The position numbers and the translations under genes are program-made. The notes beneath the pieces are model-generated. The model was not told the DNA's origin and did not search any database. It saw only the letters and a list, made by a program, of their open reading frames with translations. This document shows, in pieces, positions 35,122-43,775 of a DNA stretch of 64,000 nucleotides. This stretch comes from Ralstonia sp. 25mfcol4.1. GTDB taxonomy: Bacteria; Pseudomonadota; Gammaproteobacteria; Burkholderiales; Burkholderiaceae. The number at the start of each line of letters is the position of its first letter. The stretch's first letter is position 1. The DNA lies in assembly GCF_900104095.1 (NCBI RefSeq), contig NZ_FNJO01000016.1, positions 1 through 64,000 of the forward strand. Reading direction: 5' to 3'.

Positions 35122-35946
35122 ATGAAACGACGCTCCGCCCTTGGTGTCATCGCTACGCTGGTTCTGGTGCTGGCAGCCTTGCCGATTGCATCGGCCTACG
35201 CCCAGTCATCGGGCGGCAAGCCGCTGAAGGTTGGCGTGCGCGGCGGTGTGGACGAGGAGATCTGGGAAGTCGTCACCCGCGAGGCGGCCAGGAATGGCCT
35301 GAAGGTCGAGACGGTGATCATCACCGGCACCGCGAGCCCGAACGAGGCGCTGAACAACGGTGACCTCGACGCCAATTCGTTCCAGCACATTCCATTTCTG
35401 CGTGACCAGATCAAGCAGCGCGGCTACAAGATCACCAACGTGGGCGACACGCTGATCTCGCCGATCGCGTTTTATTCGCGCAAGGTGAAGTCGCTGGAGG
35501 CGCTGCCGAACGGCGCCAGCATTGGTATCCCGAATGATCCCAGCAACCAGACCCGTGCGTTGGTCATTCTGCGTGACCACGGCCTGATCAAGCTGAAGGA
35601 CGGCTTCGATCCGTACACGGGTACCGTCTCGCTGGCCGATATCACGGCCAATCCGCGCAAGCTCGAATTCATCGAAAGCGCGTCGGTAGTGCTGCCGCGG
35701 GCGCTGCCCGACGTGGACGCCGCCGCCATCGTGAACACGTTCGCCTACCAGGCCGGCCTGATCGCCACGCGCGATGGCATCGCCGTGGAAAAGCGAGAGA
35801 ACAATCCCTACGTCAACGTGATTGCCGTGCGTGAGAAGGACCGGGCCGCACCGTGGGTGCAGCAACTGGTCAAGTCCTACCAGTCAGAGGCGGTGCGCAA
35901 GTTCATCCTGACCAAGTATCAGGGGTCGGTCATTCCGGCGTTCTGA
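35122..35946 (+). CDS. MetQ/NlpA-family binding protein without a lipobox
   Basis: 274 residues. The signal peptide MKRRSALGVIATLVLVLAAL ends in an AYAQ-like signal-peptidase I site and there is no lipobox cysteine; NlpA/MetQ proteins are normally lipoproteins. The mature part carries PLKVGVRGGVDEEIWEVV, ASPNEALNNGDLDANSFQHIPFL and GASIGIPNDPSNQTRALVIL, typical of MetQ. It binds methionine or a related sulfur compound. It is followed by MetN and MetI. Confidence 0.88.
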   Translation: MKRRSALGVIATLVLVLAALPIASAYAQSSGGKPLKVGVRGGVDEEIWEVVTREAARNGLKVETVIITGTASPNEALNNGDLDANSFQHIPFLRDQIKQRGYKITNVGDTLISPIAFYSRKVKSLEALPNGASIGIPNDPSNQTRALVILRDHGLIKLKDGFDPYTGTVSLADITANPRKLEFIESASVVLPRALPDVDAAAIVNTFAYQAGLIATRDGIAVEKRENNPYVNVIAVREKDRAAPWVQQLVKSYQSEAVRKFILTKYQGSVIPAF

Positions 35947-35971
35947 GGCGCTGACGAAAAGGGACTATCGC

Positions 35972-36796
35972 ATGCGCACGCTTTCGCAATTGCCGACGCG
36001 CGACCCGCACATCGTGTTCGAGCAGGTTGGCAAGACCTATGCGGGCGCCGCCGCGCCTGCGCTGGCGGACGTCTCGTTCACGATCGAACGCGGCGAGGTA
36101 TTCGGCATCATCGGCCGAAGCGGCGCGGGTAAGTCGACGCTGCTGCGGAGCATCAACATGCTGGAGCGGCCTGACCGTGGCCATGTGTGGATCGACGGTT
36201 CGGATATCGGCAAGCTGGACGAGGATGCCCTGGTGGGTCTGCGCAGGCGCATCGGCATGATCTTCCAGCACTTCAATCTGATGTCGGCGAAGACCGTCTT
36301 CGACAACGTGGCGCTGCCACTGCGTGTTGCGGGCGTGCGGCGCGTCGAGATCGAATCCCGGGTCAATGACGTGCTTGCGACGGTGGGACTCGCGGACAAG
36401 GCCAAGGCTTACCCGGCGATGCTGTCCGGCGGACAGAAGCAGCGCGTGGGTATTGCCCGTGCGCTGGTACACCGCCCGGAAATCCTGTTGTGCGACGAAG
36501 CAACTTCGGCGCTCGATCCTGAAACGACGGAGCAGATCCTGGACTTGCTGCGGGATATCAACAAGCAGCTCGGCCTGACCGTGGTGCTGATCACGCACGA
36601 CATGGCCGTGATCGAGGAGGCTTGCGACCGGGTGCTGGTGCTGGATCAGGGCCAGGTGCAGGAGCAGGGGCCAGTATGGCGCATATTCGCCGATCCGCAG
36701 GCCGAAGCCACGCTGTCGCTGCTGCGCCCGCTGCGCAAGCGACTGCCTGTGAATGTACAACCTGCGGAGGTATCCCATCGTGTTGCCAATGGCTGA
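35972..36796 (+). CDS. MetN-like ABC transporter ATP-binding protein
   Basis: 274 residues: Walker A GRSGAGKST, Q-loop MIFQHFNLM, signature LSGGQKQRVGIARAL, Walker B ILLCDEATSALDPETT. The MetN-specific pattern ISGGQKQR plus the LDPxT motif supports methionine-type transport. The C-terminal regulatory ACT-like domain found in longer MetN (about 340 residues) is absent, so feedback by internal methionine may not operate. The metI start codon overlaps its 3' end by 17 bases. Confidence 0.9.
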   Translation: MRTLSQLPTRDPHIVFEQVGKTYAGAAAPALADVSFTIERGEVFGIIGRSGAGKSTLLRSINMLERPDRGHVWIDGSDIGKLDEDALVGLRRRIGMIFQHFNLMSAKTVFDNVALPLRVAGVRRVEIESRVNDVLATVGLADKAKAYPAMLSGGQKQRVGIARALVHRPEILLCDEATSALDPETTEQILDLLRDINKQLGLTVVLITHDMAVIEEACDRVLVLDQGQVQEQGPVWRIFADPQAEATLSLLRPLRKRLPVNVQPAEVSHRVANG

Positions 36797-37433
36797 GAAG
36801 TACCTGAAGGCGTTCGGCGAAACGCTGCTGATGACCGGCAGCGCCTGCCTCGTGGTGTTTGCCGTCGGCATGGCACTGGCCATCGTGCTGACCGTTACCG
36901 CGCCTGGCGGGCTGGCCCCGAGGCCGCGAACGAACCGCGTGCTGTCGGTGCTGGTCAACATGTTTCGTTCCATCCCATTCATCATCCTGCTGGTGGCCAT
37001 GCTGCCGGTTACACGGCTGATCGTCGGCACGACGATGGGCACATGGGCGGCCGTGGTGCCGCTGAGCGCGCATCTGATCCCGTTCTTTGCGCGGGTGTCG
37101 CAGGTGGCGCTCAATGAAACCGATGCGGGGCTGATCGAGGCGGCGCGGGCCATGGGTTGCCGACGCTGGCATATCGTGCGGCATGTGTTGTTGCCGGAGG
37201 CGCTGCCGGCGCTGATCGGTGGCGCGACGGTGACCGTGATTGCGATGATCGGGTCGTCGGCGATGGCAGGTGCCGTGGGGGCGGGTGGCCTCGGCGACCT
37301 GGCGATCCGCTATGGCTACGAACGCTATGAGACGGCCGTAATGTTCAATGTGATCGCTATCCTGGTGGTTCTGGTAACGGTGGTGCAATTCACAGGCGAG
37401 CGGCTGGCTCGCCGCTTCGATCACCGGCGATAG
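36780..37433 (+). CDS. MetI-like ABC transporter permease
   Basis: 217 residues, the usual MetI length, from GTG 36780 with CGGAGG at good spacing; ATG 36789 is possible. About five membrane segments, with TLLMTGSACLVVFAVGMALAIVL and a conserved FRSIPFIILLVAMLPVTRLIVGTTMG typical of MetI. The EAA loop reads GLIEAARAMGCRRWHIVRHVLLPEALPALI. It completes the MetQNI importer. Confidence 0.92.
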   Translation: MLPMAEKYLKAFGETLLMTGSACLVVFAVGMALAIVLTVTAPGGLAPRPRTNRVLSVLVNMFRSIPFIILLVAMLPVTRLIVGTTMGTWAAVVPLSAHLIPFFARVSQVALNETDAGLIEAARAMGCRRWHIVRHVLLPEALPALIGGATVTVIAMIGSSAMAGAVGAGGLGDLAIRYGYERYETAVMFNVIAILVVLVTVVQFTGERLARRFDHRR

Positions 37434-37437
37434 CAAC

Positions 37438-37466
37438 GCCGCCGTCTCCTTTCGGGGAGTGGCGGC
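37438..37466. terminator. Hairpin between convergent genes (likely bidirectional terminator)
   Basis: GCCGCC-GT-CTCC and GGAG-T-GGCGGC enclose a short TTTCGG loop, giving 10 base pairs with a small internal bulge, placed between the metI stop and the stop of the convergent flavoprotein gene. A T run is weak on both sides (ATCTTG on the plus strand). Confidence 0.55.
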
Positions 37467-37472
37467 ATCTTG

Positions 37473-38729
37473 TCAGAACAGGCCGGTCGTCGGAGGCGGT
37501 TCGTCCTTCAGCAGCCATGCGCCCACGGCGGCTGCTTTCCACTGGCGTGGATTGTGATTGGCCACGGTGCGCGCATTGCGCCAGTGGCGATCCAGGTTGT
37601 ACTGGCGGTCGCAGGTGGATGCCCCGCCGACATCGAACGCCAGCTCCGCACTCTTCAGCGCGGCCGCCACGGCGAAGTACTGCGCCTGGGCGACGTCGAT
37701 CGACGCCTGTGTCAGTGACGCATTGCTGAGGTTGTCCGCCCATGCGGCGTCAATGGCGTCAGCGGCGCGCAGCGTGGCGGCTTCGGCCGCAAATACCTGC
37801 GCGGCAATCTGGCCAATCGTTTCCTGCACATAGGGATCATCCACCGATCGCTCGGCCGAGCTGTGCTTGATGGGGCGGGCCTTGTTGCGCGCAAACCAGA
37901 CCGCATCTTCCAGCGCGTTGCGGGCGATGCCGGCTTCCGTCGCCGCCAGAAAGAGCTGGAACACCGGCGATACCGGATTGCGGCGGTCGCGTGGCAGGTA
38001 GCTCGCACGCAGTTCATCCGGCTCGACGCGCATGTTCGTGAATTGCGTGGTGCCGCTGGCAGTCAGCCGCTGGCCGATGGTGTCGAAATCGTCGACCAGC
38101 GTCATGCCGGCTCGATCGCGTGGCACCGTGAAGTGCGTTTCCTTGCCGGCTTCGTCCACGGCGATGGAGCTGATCCAGTCGGCGTAGAGCGCGCCGGTGC
38201 TGTAGTACTTGGTGCCGTTGACAATGTAGTGATCATCTTCGCGGACGATGGTCGCCTGGATGGCGCCATGCTTGCCGCCGCGCTCCACGCCGCCATTGCC
38301 GACGATCTGGCCACCCAGCAGCCGGTCGAACCAGCGCCGGCGATCGGCTTCATTGTCTTGGCCCGCGAGCAGGCCTTCGATGAGTCCGAAGTTGGGTCGC
38401 AATGCCTGGGCGAGGTTGGCATCGACGGCGGCCAGCTCCTGAACGAAGCGGATGGCGTCGCGCACGCTTCCGCCGGGGCCGCCATACGCCTTCGGGATGC
38501 GGAACGTCAGCAGGCCGGCATTGGCCACCTGGCGCGCAAAATCAAAGGGCAGTTCGCGACGGCTTTCGCGTTGCGCGGCCTCCCGCGCGATGTCGGGCAG
38601 CAGGGCCTGGGCGCGTTGGCGAAGCAATGCCACATCGGCGGCCGGAGGCAGCGGTTGTGGCGCCGCTGTCGGCGAGGCGGTAGCCGTGTCGATAGCGATT
38701 GCGCGGGCAAGGGATTCCTGAAATGGCAT
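37473..38729 (-). CDS. SfnB/DszC-like flavin-dependent oxidoreductase (acyl-CoA dehydrogenase fold)
   Basis: 418 residues from ATG 38729. The fold is acyl-CoA dehydrogenase-like (RRELPFDFARQVANAGLLTFRIPKAYGGPGG, then WSS-type YYSTGALYADWISSIAV, and FDVGGASTCDRQYNLDRHWRNARTVANHNP). The C-terminal GGAST-Y-LDRHWRNARTxxxHNP block marks the DszC/SfnB sulfur-acquisition subgroup rather than beta-oxidation enzymes; in these the active-site glutamate is missing. It probably uses FMNH2 to oxidise organosulfur compounds. The gene is convergent with metI, and the upstream pcp gene runs in the same direction. Confidence 0.85.
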   Translation of the reverse strand: MPFQESLARAIAIDTATASPTAAPQPLPPAADVALLRQRAQALLPDIAREAAQRESRRELPFDFARQVANAGLLTFRIPKAYGGPGGSVRDAIRFVQELAAVDANLAQALRPNFGLIEGLLAGQDNEADRRRWFDRLLGGQIVGNGGVERGGKHGAIQATIVREDDHYIVNGTKYYSTGALYADWISSIAVDEAGKETHFTVPRDRAGMTLVDDFDTIGQRLTASGTTQFTNMRVEPDELRASYLPRDRRNPVSPVFQLFLAATEAGIARNALEDAVWFARNKARPIKHSSAERSVDDPYVQETIGQIAAQVFAAEAATLRAADAIDAAWADNLSNASLTQASIDVAQAQYFAVAAALKSAELAFDVGGASTCDRQYNLDRHWRNARTVANHNPRQWKAAAVGAWLLKDEPPPTTGLF

Positions 38730-38825
38730 GCGGTAGTCCTTCGGGTTCTCGTCGAATGAGCACGAAAGACATCGTGCAGCAATTCTCGCGACGCGTAACG
38801 ACCGATTCCGCATGCCCTTATGCGG

Positions 38826-39473
38826 CTAGTGCGTGGCACCTCCGATTTCCTTGACATCGATGGAGACTTCCAGCGCCGTAGCCACCATTATCTCGATGGC
38901 CTCGATCAGAACGCGAACATCCATGCTTGGCGCACCCGGATGCGCGGCGGCCATCTGCGGCAGGTAGGGCACGTGAATGAAGCCCCCGCGCAGGGCCGGC
39001 CGCTCAGTCGCGATGCAATGCAGCAGCGAGTAGAAGATGGCATTGCAGTTGTAGGTGCCGGCGGACTGCGAGACCGACGCGGGGATGCCCGACGCGCGCA
39101 GACGGCTGACCAGCGCCTTGATCGGCAGCGCGGAGAAGTAGGCGGCGGGACCGCCGTCGATCACAGGTTCGTCGACGGGCTGCCGCCCAGCGTTGTCGGG
39201 AATGCGCGCATCGACGACGTTTATCGCGACCCGTTCGATCGATACGTCACTGCGTCCGCCGGCTTGTCCCAGGCAGAAGACGACAACGGGATCGACCTCT
39301 GCGATGGCGTGCAACAGCGCCTGCCTGACCTCGGCAATCACGCAGGGGAGTCGACGGGCCACGACGCGTGCACCGCCGATCACGCGTTCATCCACGGCTC
39401 GGGCCGCTTCCCAGGACGGATTCAGGGTTTCGCCATCGAATGGGTCGATGCCGGTGACAAGTACGGTCTGCAT
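38826..39473 (-). CDS. pcp: Pyroglutamyl-peptidase I
   Basis: 215 residues, the standard length. The catalytic triad is readable: Glu80 (GRSDVSIERVAIN), Cys143 (SAGTYNCNAIFYSLLH) and His167 (GGFIHVPYLPQ), the same spacing as the well-known enzymes. It removes N-terminal pyroglutamate from peptides in the cytoplasm. ATG 39473 begins MQTVLVTGIDPFDGETLNPS; the frame extends upstream but without homology. Placed before the SfnB-like gene, and divergent from a LysR gene, it may be co-regulated with them. Confidence 0.95.
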   Translation of the reverse strand: MQTVLVTGIDPFDGETLNPSWEAARAVDERVIGGARVVARRLPCVIAEVRQALLHAIAEVDPVVVFCLGQAGGRSDVSIERVAINVVDARIPDNAGRQPVDEPVIDGGPAAYFSALPIKALVSRLRASGIPASVSQSAGTYNCNAIFYSLLHCIATERPALRGGFIHVPYLPQMAAAHPGAPSMDVRVLIEAIEIMVATALEVSIDVKEIGGATH

Positions 39474-39546
39474 TTGGGCGCTGTCCGCGGGCGGACGATG
39501 GGGAGGAGGAAGCAAATCGTACCGACACCATCGAGATTCTTGAAAT

Positions 39547-39561
39547 GGATATTCAATATCC
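39547..39561. promoter_or_regulatory. 15-bp palindrome in the pcp/LysR divergent promoter
   Basis: GGATATT-C-AATATCC is a perfect dyad 14 bp before the LysR start and 73 bp from pcp. Its location is where LysR regulators bind to repress themselves and activate the divergent gene. Confidence 0.5.
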
Positions 39562-39575
39562 GTTAAATTCATGGA

Positions 39576-40514
39576 ATGAATCTATCCCGCATCGACCTGA
39601 ATCTTCTGGTGGCATTCGAGGCGCTGTATCAGACGCGCAGCGTCACGCTTGCCGGCAAGCGGCTGAACCGCGCCCAGCCGTCGGTGAGCAACGCACTGAG
39701 CCGGCTCCGGGCGCTGTTTGGCGATGAGTTGTTTTTGCGTAGCCCTGCGGGGATGGAGCCGACGCAGCTGGCGCACGCGCTGATGCCCGGGATTTCGTCC
39801 GCGCTGGATCATGTCCGCCGTGCGGTGGGGCAGTCGGTTGCCTTCGACCCGGCCGCACCGGCCGGGCGCAGCTTTACCATCGCGGCCACGGACTACGCCG
39901 ACATTGTTCTTCTGCCGTACGTCATCGGCCGGCTTAGACGGCAGGCGCCGGACGTCGATCTGCGGATCATGACGCTAGACCGGGCGGCGGTCTTCGAGCA
40001 GCTCGATCAGGGCGTTGTCGACGTTGCGATTGGCGGGCACCTGGCCGCGCCGAAGCGCATGGTGCAATCGAAGCTGTACGAGGAGGACTTTGTCTGCATC
40101 GTCAGCCGTTCGCATCCGTCGCTCCGCGCCGGCGGCCGGCGGCGACAGCATGTTGACCTGTCGACCTATTTGCAGTTGCCCCACGCACTATTCGCCCCCG
40201 GCAACAGCGGATCCCGACGCGGCGTCGTTGACGGCAGGCTGGACAAGCTCGGTCGGCAACGGCGTGTGGCGGCAACCTTCTCGCACATCGTCGCGTTGCC
40301 GTTGGCGGTGGCGCACAGCGATCTGGTCGCGACCATTGCCAGACGAGTGGCGAGTCGGTTGGCCTCCCCCGATGTGCAGATCCTCGAAGTCCCGGAAGAA
40401 CTTGCCGATACAGGCTTCGATATCGAGCTGATCCACAGCCGGCGCACGCAGGCCGATGCCGCTGCAGTGTGGCTCAGGCAGGAGATCCGATTGGCGGTCA
40501 GCGAGATGGTTTGA
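39576..40514 (+). CDS. LysR-family regulator (NodD-like)
   Basis: 312 residues. The N-terminal HTH is RIDLNLLVAFEALYQTRSVTLAGKRLNRAQPSVSNALSRLRALFGDELFLRSPAGMEPT, which is the NodD/LinR-type helix. The effector domain follows with HVRRAVGQ and LPYVIGRLRRQAPDVDLRIM. It is divergent from pcp and the SfnB-like flavoprotein, which are the natural targets. The inducer is unknown. Confidence 0.9.
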   Translation: MNLSRIDLNLLVAFEALYQTRSVTLAGKRLNRAQPSVSNALSRLRALFGDELFLRSPAGMEPTQLAHALMPGISSALDHVRRAVGQSVAFDPAAPAGRSFTIAATDYADIVLLPYVIGRLRRQAPDVDLRIMTLDRAAVFEQLDQGVVDVAIGGHLAAPKRMVQSKLYEEDFVCIVSRSHPSLRAGGRRRQHVDLSTYLQLPHALFAPGNSGSRRGVVDGRLDKLGRQRRVAATFSHIVALPLAVAHSDLVATIARRVASRLASPDVQILEVPEELADTGFDIELIHSRRTQADAAAVWLRQEIRLAVSEMV

Positions 40515-40745
40515 GACGCGGGCGCAGCAAGGGGACAGGATGTCCCAAGGGGCCGTGCGTCACGTCGAAAAAAGGAAGTGCAAGGCTTCCGACGTCAATG
40601 TGGACTGGCTCCGCATGACTCTGGAGTTGTCAGGCGTCGTCCCCGGCAAGCAGGGACGTGAGCGCCGCGCCGCTGAGCGAGGGCGAGCGCACCAGCGCCA
40701 CAAGCAGCCGCAAGCTCCATGGGCGCGTCGCGCCCGCCAGATCGC

Positions 40746-41552
40746 TCAAGCAAAGGGGAGGGGCCCTTCGAACTTGTCCACGTAGCAGAGGTGAGTGACG
40801 CCCTCGCCCGTATCCGCCGCCCAACGGTGCAGCAGGAATGCGGCGGGTTCCAGATATGAGGCTGGCCGGGCGTCCTCGTGCACACGCAATGCAATCTGGG
40901 TTGTGGTGCTCGGACACGTTGACACCGGTACTGTGCCGATGATCGTCTGCATCGTACGGTGAACATGTCCCGCGATAATTCGGTCGATATTGTCGTGCCG
41001 AGCGACCAGATCGCGGAAGGGATCCAGATCGCGCAATCCGTACTTGTCGAGATAGGGGATGCCGGTGCTGAACGGCGGATGATGCATGGCAACGACACAC
41101 CGTCTGCCCCTGTTCGAACCAAGCTCGTGACCAAGCCACGCCAGCGTCGAACGATCCAGCTCACCATGGTGGAGTCCCGGAACGGTGGTGTCGACGGCAA
41201 GGAAGCGAACGGCGCCGATGTCGAAGGCGAAGTTGAGAGGGCCTTCTCCTGATTGCGATGGCCAGGGCTGCTCGTGAAATGCCTCTCGCAAATTTCGTCG
41301 TTCGTCGTGGTTGCCTGGCATCAGCAAGTACCGGCATTCCAACATGCCAAGAATTTCCTTCAGCATGGCATAGGCCTCAGGCGAGCCGTCGTCGGTCAGG
41401 TCGCCGGTAATCAGGACGGCGTCAGGGGCCGGCCGCAGCCGATTGATGGCTTCTACGGCCGACACAAGCATTGCATTGGAATCGACGAGGTTCTGATACA
41501 GCATACCTCTGGGCCGGACATGCACATCCGAGAGTTGCGCAACGACGGTCAT
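40746..41552 (-). CDS. CpdA/GpdQ-like metallophosphoesterase
   Basis: 268 residues with the five phosphoesterase blocks in order: QLSDVHVRP, GDLTDDG, GNHDERR, MHHPP and GHVHRT. These bind two metal ions. Similar proteins hydrolyse cyclic AMP or glycerophosphodiesters, or act on other phosphodiesters; the motifs cannot tell which. It is divergent from the TonB receptor operon and shares its control region, which contains the long palindrome at 41636-41658. Confidence 0.87.
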   Translation of the reverse strand: MTVVAQLSDVHVRPRGMLYQNLVDSNAMLVSAVEAINRLRPAPDAVLITGDLTDDGSPEAYAMLKEILGMLECRYLLMPGNHDERRNLREAFHEQPWPSQSGEGPLNFAFDIGAVRFLAVDTTVPGLHHGELDRSTLAWLGHELGSNRGRRCVVAMHHPPFSTGIPYLDKYGLRDLDPFRDLVARHDNIDRIIAGHVHRTMQTIIGTVPVSTCPSTTTQIALRVHEDARPASYLEPAAFLLHRWAADTGEGVTHLCYVDKFEGPLPFA

Positions 41553-41635
41553 GAGATTTCCCTTTTTGTTTGTTGTCCTGCGTCCGGGCGGCTTCGCTCA
41601 AAATGTAATGAAAGGGTAGCTTAAGCCGTGATACA

Positions 41636-41658
41636 TTTATGCAACTTTGTTGCATAAA
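41636..41658. promoter_or_regulatory. Long perfect palindrome before the TonB receptor
   Basis: Arms TTTATGCAAC and GTTGCATAAA separated by TTT, i.e. a perfect 10-bp dyad ending 6 bases before the receptor start and overlapping its Shine-Dalgarno region. It would block transcription or translation of the receptor, and is also 84 bp from the divergent metallophosphoesterase start. The regulator is unknown; it is not a classic Fur box. Confidence 0.6.
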
Positions 41659-41664
41659 GAGTCC

Positions 41665-43773
41665 ATGCAGACTGTCCTGAGTTTCCCGCGCCCAACCTCC
41701 CGGCGCGCTTTCTGCGTTGCAATTTCCGTGCTGACGTCGCAGGCTGGCGCGCAGGAAGCGACGCTCCCGGCGGTTGTCGTCAGCACTTCGGCCGAGAAAA
41801 GCTATGCACCGCCTTACGCCACGGGTGCCACGCGCACGGAAACGCCTTCGCGCGAAGTTCCGCAGTCGCTGCGGGTGCTGTCGCGCTCGCTGATCGACGA
41901 TGCTGCCGCCACGCGGATGGACGACATGCTCGACTACGCAAGCGGGGTTTCCCGGCAAAATAACCTCGGGGGGCTGTGGGACAACTACGCGATCCGCGGC
42001 TTCACCGGCAATGAGAACACCGGCGCTGGTTACCTCGTGAATGGCTTCGCCGCAAACCGGGGCTACACGGCGCCGCGAGATACGGCGACCATTGATCGCA
42101 TCGAAGTGCTGAAAGGTCCCTCATCGTCGCTGTACGGCAGCAGCGAGCCGGGCGGCGTGATCAACATCGTTACCCGGCAGCCGCAATTCAAACCAGGCCA
42201 GACCTATGACCTGGAAGTCGGCAACCATGATCGTTACCGGGCCGCGGCGGATATCACCGGGGCCATTACCGAGAATGTGGCAGGGCGGCTTGTCGCGGTC
42301 GCCGACCATGCTGGCAGCACGCGAGACTTCGTCAACAGCCAGCGTTATCTGTTCGCTCCTTCCTTGACCTGGGCGCTCGGCACCAGCACGCTGATCCAAT
42401 ACTCGGCCGAGCTGCAGCGCTATACGGTGCCGCTGGATCGCGGCATCGTGGCGGTCAACGGGCAGTTGGGGGCAGTGCCCCGGTCCCGCTTCCTGGGAGA
42501 GCCAAACGACGGTGACATCCGGTTGGATAGCCAGTCCCATCAACTTTCGGTCGAGCACGACTTCTCCGACAAATGGAAAGGGCGAGTTGCCATGGCCTAT
42601 CGAGGGGGCAGCCTGGAGGGCGCTTCCACCGAGGCAAGTGCGCTGCTGGCGGATGGCCGGACGCTGACACGCCAGCGCCGTTACCGCGACTATCAGTCCG
42701 ACGACGTGTCACTGCAGGCCGAGGTTACGGGCAAGTTCGCAACGGGCCCAGTGGGCCATGAACTGCTTGCAGGCGTGGACACCTATCGCTTCAGCACGAC
42801 ACAGACGATGCAGCGCAGGAACCCTACCGCCGCCGCGCCGTATGCCATCGATATCTTCGATCCGGTCTACGGCCAATCGCCACCGTCGCTGTTGCCCAAC
42901 ACCAGCACCTACGAGCGTCAGACGAACGTTGGTATGTATGCACAGGATCAACTACGGTTCGGCGATCGATGGCGTGTCGTAGGTGGTGCGCGGTTTGATA
43001 TCTATAACCAGTCGCTGGACAACCGCCTGCGGGCAACGAGTTCGGGCCAGCATCAGACGGCGGTCTCCCCGCGCCTTGGCGTGACGTATCTGGCGACCCA
43101 TGACATCGCGCTGTTCGCCAATGTGAGCCGCTCGTTCCGGCCGAATGCCGGAAGCGATGCCAACGGCAATGCCTTCGCGCCCGAGCATGGCCGCGCCGCG
43201 GAAGCCGGGATCAAGTTCGACAGCACCGATCGTCGCACCACGGCCACCCTGGCGGTGTTCGAAATCCGCAAGCGCAACGTGCTGACGACCGATCCGAACG
43301 ACGCGAGTTTCCAGGTGGCGGCAGGAGAAGCCCGCAGCCGGGGCGTGGAGCTGGATGTGGGGGGACAGTTGAACGCGCATTGGCGGGTGACCGGCAACTT
43401 CGCCTACACAGACGCCGAGATCACGCAGGACTCCCGCCTGGCAGCGGGCACCCCGCTTGCCAACATTCCGCGCATTTCCGGGAGCGCCATGGCCGTCTAC
43501 GAAGACAAAGCGCCGATCGGACAGCGCTACGGCATCGGTGCTGGCGTGCGTTACGTCGGGACCCGTTCGGGCGACGCGCAAAACAGCTTCTCGTTGCCGG
43601 CCTACACGCTGGCGGACCTGCTCGCCTATTGGCAGTACAGCAAGACCATCCGTGTCTCGCTCAACGTCAACAATCTGTTCGATCGAACGTACTACGCGAG
43701 TTCCTACAGCAATGTCTGGGTGGCGCCGGGAACCGGCCGCATTGTACGGCTGGGGCTGCGACTGAGCTATTGA
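41665..43773 (+). CDS. TonB-dependent siderophore receptor (FhuA/FoxA type)
   Basis: 702 residues from ATG 41665, with AAAGAG before it; TTG 41647 would add six residues and run into the operator. The signal sequence ends near QAGAQ. The plug domain has REVPQSLRVLSRSLIDDAAATRMDDMLDYASGV, ending in IDRIEVLKGPSSSLYGSSEPGGVINIVTRQP; the 22-strand barrel ends with LRLSY. Such receptors import ferric siderophores or other metal complexes through the outer membrane, using TonB energy. The next genes encode an ABC importer, starting 2 bp after the stop, so the ligand is probably taken on into the cytoplasm by that system. Confidence 0.95.
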   Translation: MQTVLSFPRPTSRRAFCVAISVLTSQAGAQEATLPAVVVSTSAEKSYAPPYATGATRTETPSREVPQSLRVLSRSLIDDAAATRMDDMLDYASGVSRQNNLGGLWDNYAIRGFTGNENTGAGYLVNGFAANRGYTAPRDTATIDRIEVLKGPSSSLYGSSEPGGVINIVTRQPQFKPGQTYDLEVGNHDRYRAAADITGAITENVAGRLVAVADHAGSTRDFVNSQRYLFAPSLTWALGTSTLIQYSAELQRYTVPLDRGIVAVNGQLGAVPRSRFLGEPNDGDIRLDSQSHQLSVEHDFSDKWKGRVAMAYRGGSLEGASTEASALLADGRTLTRQRRYRDYQSDDVSLQAEVTGKFATGPVGHELLAGVDTYRFSTTQTMQRRNPTAAAPYAIDIFDPVYGQSPPSLLPNTSTYERQTNVGMYAQDQLRFGDRWRVVGGARFDIYNQSLDNRLRATSSGQHQTAVSPRLGVTYLATHDIALFANVSRSFRPNAGSDANGNAFAPEHGRAAEAGIKFDSTDRRTTATLAVFEIRKRNVLTTDPNDASFQVAAGEARSRGVELDVGGQLNAHWRVTGNFAYTDAEITQDSRLAAGTPLANIPRISGSAMAVYEDKAPIGQRYGIGAGVRYVGTRSGDAQNSFSLPAYTLADLLAYWQYSKTIRVSLNVNNLFDRTYYASSYSNVWVAPGTGRIVRLGLRLSY

Positions 43774-43775
43774 GC

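Noticed and set aside
40532..40546. GGGACA-GGA-TGTCCC hairpin after the LysR gene as a terminator
   Set aside because: The loop has only three bases and no T tract follows on the plus strand.
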